Shown here piece after piece: positions 4,807 through 7,314 of a stretch of DNA of 7,314 nucleotides. The stretch comes from Oligoflexia bacterium. GTDB taxonomy: Bacteria > Bdellovibrionota > UBA1018. How positions within the stretch are numbered: the stretch's first letter is position 1; each line of letters opens with the position of its first letter. The stretch is from contig CAIOHW010000319.1 of assembly GCA_903858195.1 (NCBI GenBank), forward strand, positions 1 to 7,314, given 5' to 3'. Under the pieces are notes generated by a model. It was given only the letters and a program-made list of their open reading frames with translations, searched no databases and was not told the DNA's origin. Position numbers and translations under genes: made by a program.

Positions 4807-7096
4807 GGTACGGCGAGTCGTCAGGACCGATCATCATCAAAAATGCGATCGAACGCAGGGCATGAGCCTGATCGAAGTGCTTGTGGTCGTGAGCCTGTTG
4901 TCCGTGGTGGCGCTGGGCATGAGTTCGGTGATGTACAACACCCGCCGTGCTCAAAAAGGGATCGACCTCAAGTCAGAAGCGCAATCGATCGGGTCAGCGC
5001 TGCGACTCATGGTTCTTTCTCCGAGTAGCTGCCGCAACACCTTCGGAGTGACGACCACAACCGGCCCCTCGGAGTGGACGCCGAGGTGGATCTCGGCGCA
5101 GCTCCCTCAGCCCGGCGCCTCTGCCGCGCCTGAGTCCAGGGAGCTGGATCAAATCAAGCTCGTGGATCAGGATCTGGTGGTGGGTGGAAATATCGGGGAG
5201 TCTCTCGTGGTGGAGTCCCTGCTTCTCACCCCACGGACTGCCCCCGTCAGTGGCGAGTACCTCGGAGACCTAAAAGTCGTCTTAAAGAAGCGACCGGGGG
5301 TGCAAAGCATCGGCCTCGGAGTGTTTTCCGAGACAGTGCCCCTTTCCTTCAAAGTCGATGCAGATCCGACGGGTGCTGGAAAACTTTCATTATCTGACTG
5401 TCACGGATCGAGCGAGCTGGATCCACGCTCGACCTGCGATGCGATGGGTGGACGCTGGCTTGAAGCGACTATTGCCGGCAGATCTATGCCCAAACCACGA
5501 TGCAACTTCGGGAGTGATATTTCCTTGGGCAATCAGGAGGCTCCCGACCCGGTGAATGTACTGGGGGACTCGACGGACGGACAGCGGGTCGAAGAGTGCT
5601 ATTACTCGGTCCCGGGCAGTTCTGTAGTGAGGACCTATTTGTGCCCGGCGCGGAGTCCTCAGCGCAGTGGCGAGCGCTGCATGTTTGCCTACGGGGCGAA
5701 CAACACTTGGGCCAAGCAGTGGCAGGTGAGAGGCTTCGAAGCCTCAGGCTCGGGTGGCACCTGGTCTCCCACGGCTCGAATCAATTGTACCAAGGGCGTC
5801 AAGGTGACCCTGAAAAGCCCGACGACGGATGTTCTGGATCACCATGAGCCCCTTTGGCTTTCGTTTGGTAATCCTGAGCCTGCAGGCGACCTTGAAAAGT
5901 TTCTCTATGAGCAGGATCGCATCAGCTCGGTGACCCGCTGCAGGACCTCTCCTGATCAAGAGCTCTGGGTGAACTGTGGCAACCCCAACGCCGTGGCCTC
6001 CGCCAAGGATGGACAGGGCGGGAGCTGTATTTTTGTGCGAAACATTGAGCTCTCCCTTTCTTCGGGGGCCCAGCAGGCGGCCTTCAACGACTACAATAGT
6101 CAGTGCACCGGCAGCTGCCAGGATCTGGATGTGGACAACTACACGGGTTGGATTTTTGTGAACTCGACCCGGCCCCGGCAGTCGATCGTCCAGAATATCC
6201 AGGCCGGAGCCAGCCTGCCCACGATCCGCGAGGCGCGTGGCTCACCCTGTTACCAGGTGGAGATCAACAAGGCGCAGGTCTCAACTGAGATGGAGACGCG
6301 AATCCTTGGGCCGGACCTTTCTCTTTTTCAAAACGCAAACACCCGGGTGCTTGAGTGTGTGCACGAGGGCTACGCGGTGGAGAACGCGAGCTCCGGGATC
6401 AGTAGCCTCAAGGTGGTGGGAGCGCCCCAGAAGCGCTTCACGACTTTTGTTTGCGATTGGTCCAATGGACCACCGAGTAGCTTTTCGGCGTCCATTACGG
6501 TGGGGAGCTTTGGCACTGCGCTTCAGACTTTGCCCTTTGCAGGGTTTTTAGGGTTTGTAGGCGATTCCAACCCGCCTTCCGGTTCGGTTCCCATGCCCCC
6601 GATCAGCCCGCCAGGGCTCCAGCAGGGTGGCTGCTGGTATGTGGGAGGGCCGGGCGAGCGGGGGATCAACCTTTCCACGGGTGGTGACTTTACGAAAATT
6701 GACAATGGTGTGCTTGCTCCAGGGACCCGGGCGGCCTGGAAGGTGAGGCTCCAAAATTACGCGGTCGGTGTTGCCGGAAACAATACTGAGGCCACCTGCG
6801 TCGCTGGATCAGGAGTGTGTCGTACCGATCGGTTTTCAGAAAAAGAGTGGGTTTATTTTCGAGGGGGAGCGATGCCGCTAGCCGCTCCGCTGCCAGATAA
6901 CAGCGATCTTGTTCTCGGGACTGTGAAAGCCTATTCAACCTTCTATCTCAATGCCTATGGAGACCCTCAGAGCGACTACTCCATTCGGACCCGGTTCAGG
7001 GATACTGGGGGGAATGGAACTGTTTCCTCGTTGCCTGAGTTGCCGGCGGTGCCGTGTAATCGGGGGATCAGGGTTCCGTTGCCCTCTTCACACTGA
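4805..7096 (+). CDS. very large type IV prepilin-like protein with cysteine-rich C-terminal region
   Basis: The N-terminus carries a class III signal: a 19-residue basic leader ending in Gln-Gly, then MSLIEVLVVVSLLSVVALGM (20-39). Prepilin peptidase should cut after Gly19; Glu24 is the conserved Glu5 of the mature protein, and residues 20-44 form the hydrophobic assembly helix. Residues 45-200 resemble the early part of minor-pilin or pseudopilin proteins (long helix, then beta-rich sequence). Residues 200-763 match no family I recognise. The mature part has 20 cysteines (76, 199, 211, 233, 265, 280, 292, 328, 379, 391, 408, 434, 438, 482, 518, 550, 610, 665, 672, 751), many Gly/Ser/Asn residues, and a Pro-rich stretch near 589-604. 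Ordinary pilins are 120-250 residues, so this is three to six times larger, suggesting a pilus-tip or adhesin-like minor pilin. Translation starts at TTG. No pilus assembly gene lies in the window. The prepilin call is firm; the function of the large region is unknown. Confidence 0.85.
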   Translation: MVRRVVRTDHHQKCDRTQGMSLIEVLVVVSLLSVVALGMSSVMYNTRRAQKGIDLKSEAQSIGSALRLMVLSPSSCRNTFGVTTTTGPSEWTPRWISAQLPQPGASAAPESRELDQIKLVDQDLVVGGNIGESLVVESLLLTPRTAPVSGEYLGDLKVVLKKRPGVQSIGLGVFSETVPLSFKVDADPTGAGKLSLSDCHGSSELDPRSTCDAMGGRWLEATIAGRSMPKPRCNFGSDISLGNQEAPDPVNVLGDSTDGQRVEECYYSVPGSSVVRTYLCPARSPQRSGERCMFAYGANNTWAKQWQVRGFEASGSGGTWSPTARINCTKGVKVTLKSPTTDVLDHHEPLWLSFGNPEPAGDLEKFLYEQDRISSVTRCRTSPDQELWVNCGNPNAVASAKDGQGGSCIFVRNIELSLSSGAQQAAFNDYNSQCTGSCQDLDVDNYTGWIFVNSTRPRQSIVQNIQAGASLPTIREARGSPCYQVEINKAQVSTEMETRILGPDLSLFQNANTRVLECVHEGYAVENASSGISSLKVVGAPQKRFTTFVCDWSNGPPSSFSASITVGSFGTALQTLPFAGFLGFVGDSNPPSGSVPMPPISPPGLQQGGCWYVGGPGERGINLSTGGDFTKIDNGVLAPGTRAAWKVRLQNYAVGVAGNNTEATCVAGSGVCRTDRFSEKEWVYFRGGAMPLAAPLPDNSDLVLGTVKAYSTFYLNAYGDPQSDYSIRTRFRDTGGNGTVSSLPELPAVPCNRGIRVPLPSSH

Positions 7097-7124
7097 CCCC
7101 CTTGGGTGGTGATACGTTCTGGCG

Positions 7125-7152
7125 AATCAGTGCCCTATAGGGCTTGGATTTT
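7125..7152 (+). terminator. weak candidate terminator after the prepilin-like gene
   Basis: GCCC (7132-7135) and GGGC (7140-7143) pair around a TATA loop, forming the perfect 12-base palindrome GCCCTATAGGGC. Outside it, AATC (7125-7128) and GATT (7147-7150) can extend the stem across a 3x3 internal loop, and TTTT ends at 7152. It lies 28 bases after the stop codon. The stem is short and the T-run partly overlaps it, so termination is only a possibility. Confidence 0.35.
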
Positions 7153-7160
7153 GAAGAGTT

Positions 7161-7178
7161 GGCGCTTCATGAAGCGCC
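7161..7178. repeat. perfect 18-base palindrome
   Basis: GGCGCTTCA followed immediately by TGAAGCGCC is an exact palindrome. As RNA it gives a 7-bp GC-rich stem with a CATG loop. No T-run follows on either strand. A CATAAT hexamer (7187-7192) sits just downstream, so the palindrome could be an operator beside a promoter for a gene beyond the window, or a hairpin in the 3' end of the prepilin transcript. Confidence 0.6.
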
Positions 7179-7193
7179 TGACCCGTCATAATT

Positions 7194-7314
7194 GTGCAGA
7201 TTCTGAGTGTTCGACCCGAAATTCCGGTCCTGATTCAAGACGCGTCGTTCGAAGAGGAAGCTACTTCAGGCGCTCCGACGGCCAGCGCATCCCGCGATTC
7301 TTGTGTCGGGCCTG
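7194..7314 (+). other. open frame at the window edge; possible gene start or decayed receiver-like remnant
   Basis: From GTG 7194 a frame stays open to the window end and includes ILSVRPEIPVLIQDASFEEE, which resembles the beta4-alpha4 region of response-regulator receivers (RPxxPVI pattern followed by an acidic helix). In another + frame, 7261-7314 reads LLQALRRPAHPAILVSGL, also reminiscent of that region, but it has no start codon. No Shine-Dalgarno precedes the GTG. The minus-strand frames over 7200-7314 all contain a stop. The piece is too short to decide between a real gene start, a frameshifted remnant and coincidence. Confidence 0.2.

Noticed and set aside
4842..4862. ATG at 4842 with a short leader reading MRSNAG just before the pilin-like helix, hinting at a frameshifted prepilin start
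   Set aside because: It is in a different frame from the MSLIEV sequence. The real frame already supplies Gln-Gly directly before Met20, so no frameshift is needed.
4145..4954. Long minus-strand open frame opposite the lipoprotein gene
   Set aside because: It mirrors a well-supported lipoprotein gene in GC-rich sequence, has no recognisable motif, and runs across the hairpin at 4764-4796.

Overview
The window reads as a chromosomal segment of a GC-rich Gram-negative bacterium. Evidence for an outer membrane with heptose-containing LPS is a heptose-7-phosphate kinase and a GT9-family (heptosyltransferase-type) glycosyltransferase; a lipobox lipoprotein and a type IV prepilin-like protein fit this. 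The very long, cysteine-rich prepilin-like protein and the mixed hisC-cmk-LPS operon recall Bdellovibrionota or other former delta-proteobacterial lineages. That placement is an inference from gene style, not a demonstrated assignment.

Layout, all on the + strand. Bases 1-88 hold what may be the last 12 codons of an upstream gene and a short leader. Bases 89-4102 are a compact four-gene operon (hisC, cmk, a GT9 glycosyltransferase, rfaE1/hldE kinase domain) in which every junction is a 4-base stop/start overlap (GTGA, ATGA, ATGA), indicating translational coupling. Bases 4136-4699 encode a small lipoprotein of no family I recognise; its Shine-Dalgarno and start codon lie inside a perfect inverted repeat. 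Bases 4700-4804 are a structured gap with an extended -10 element and a strong terminator-like hairpin, whose right arm carries the Shine-Dalgarno of the next gene. Bases 4805-7096 encode a 763-residue prepilin-like protein with a TTG start. Bases 7097-7314 are non-coding or degraded, with two perfect palindromes and a weak hint of receiver-domain-like sequence at the edge.

The first four genes join amino-acid and nucleotide metabolism (HisC, Cmk) to envelope sugar synthesis (heptose phosphate kinase and glycosyl transfer). The last two genes encode exported proteins. The prepilin-like protein should be cleaved after Gly19 and inserted through its N-terminal helix, leaving a roughly 700-residue periplasmic or surface region with 20 cysteines. 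No CRISPR array, tRNA, rRNA, insertion sequence or phage gene is visible. The most unusual features are the two expression-control structures, at 4119-4141 and 4757-4806, and the oversized prepilin.
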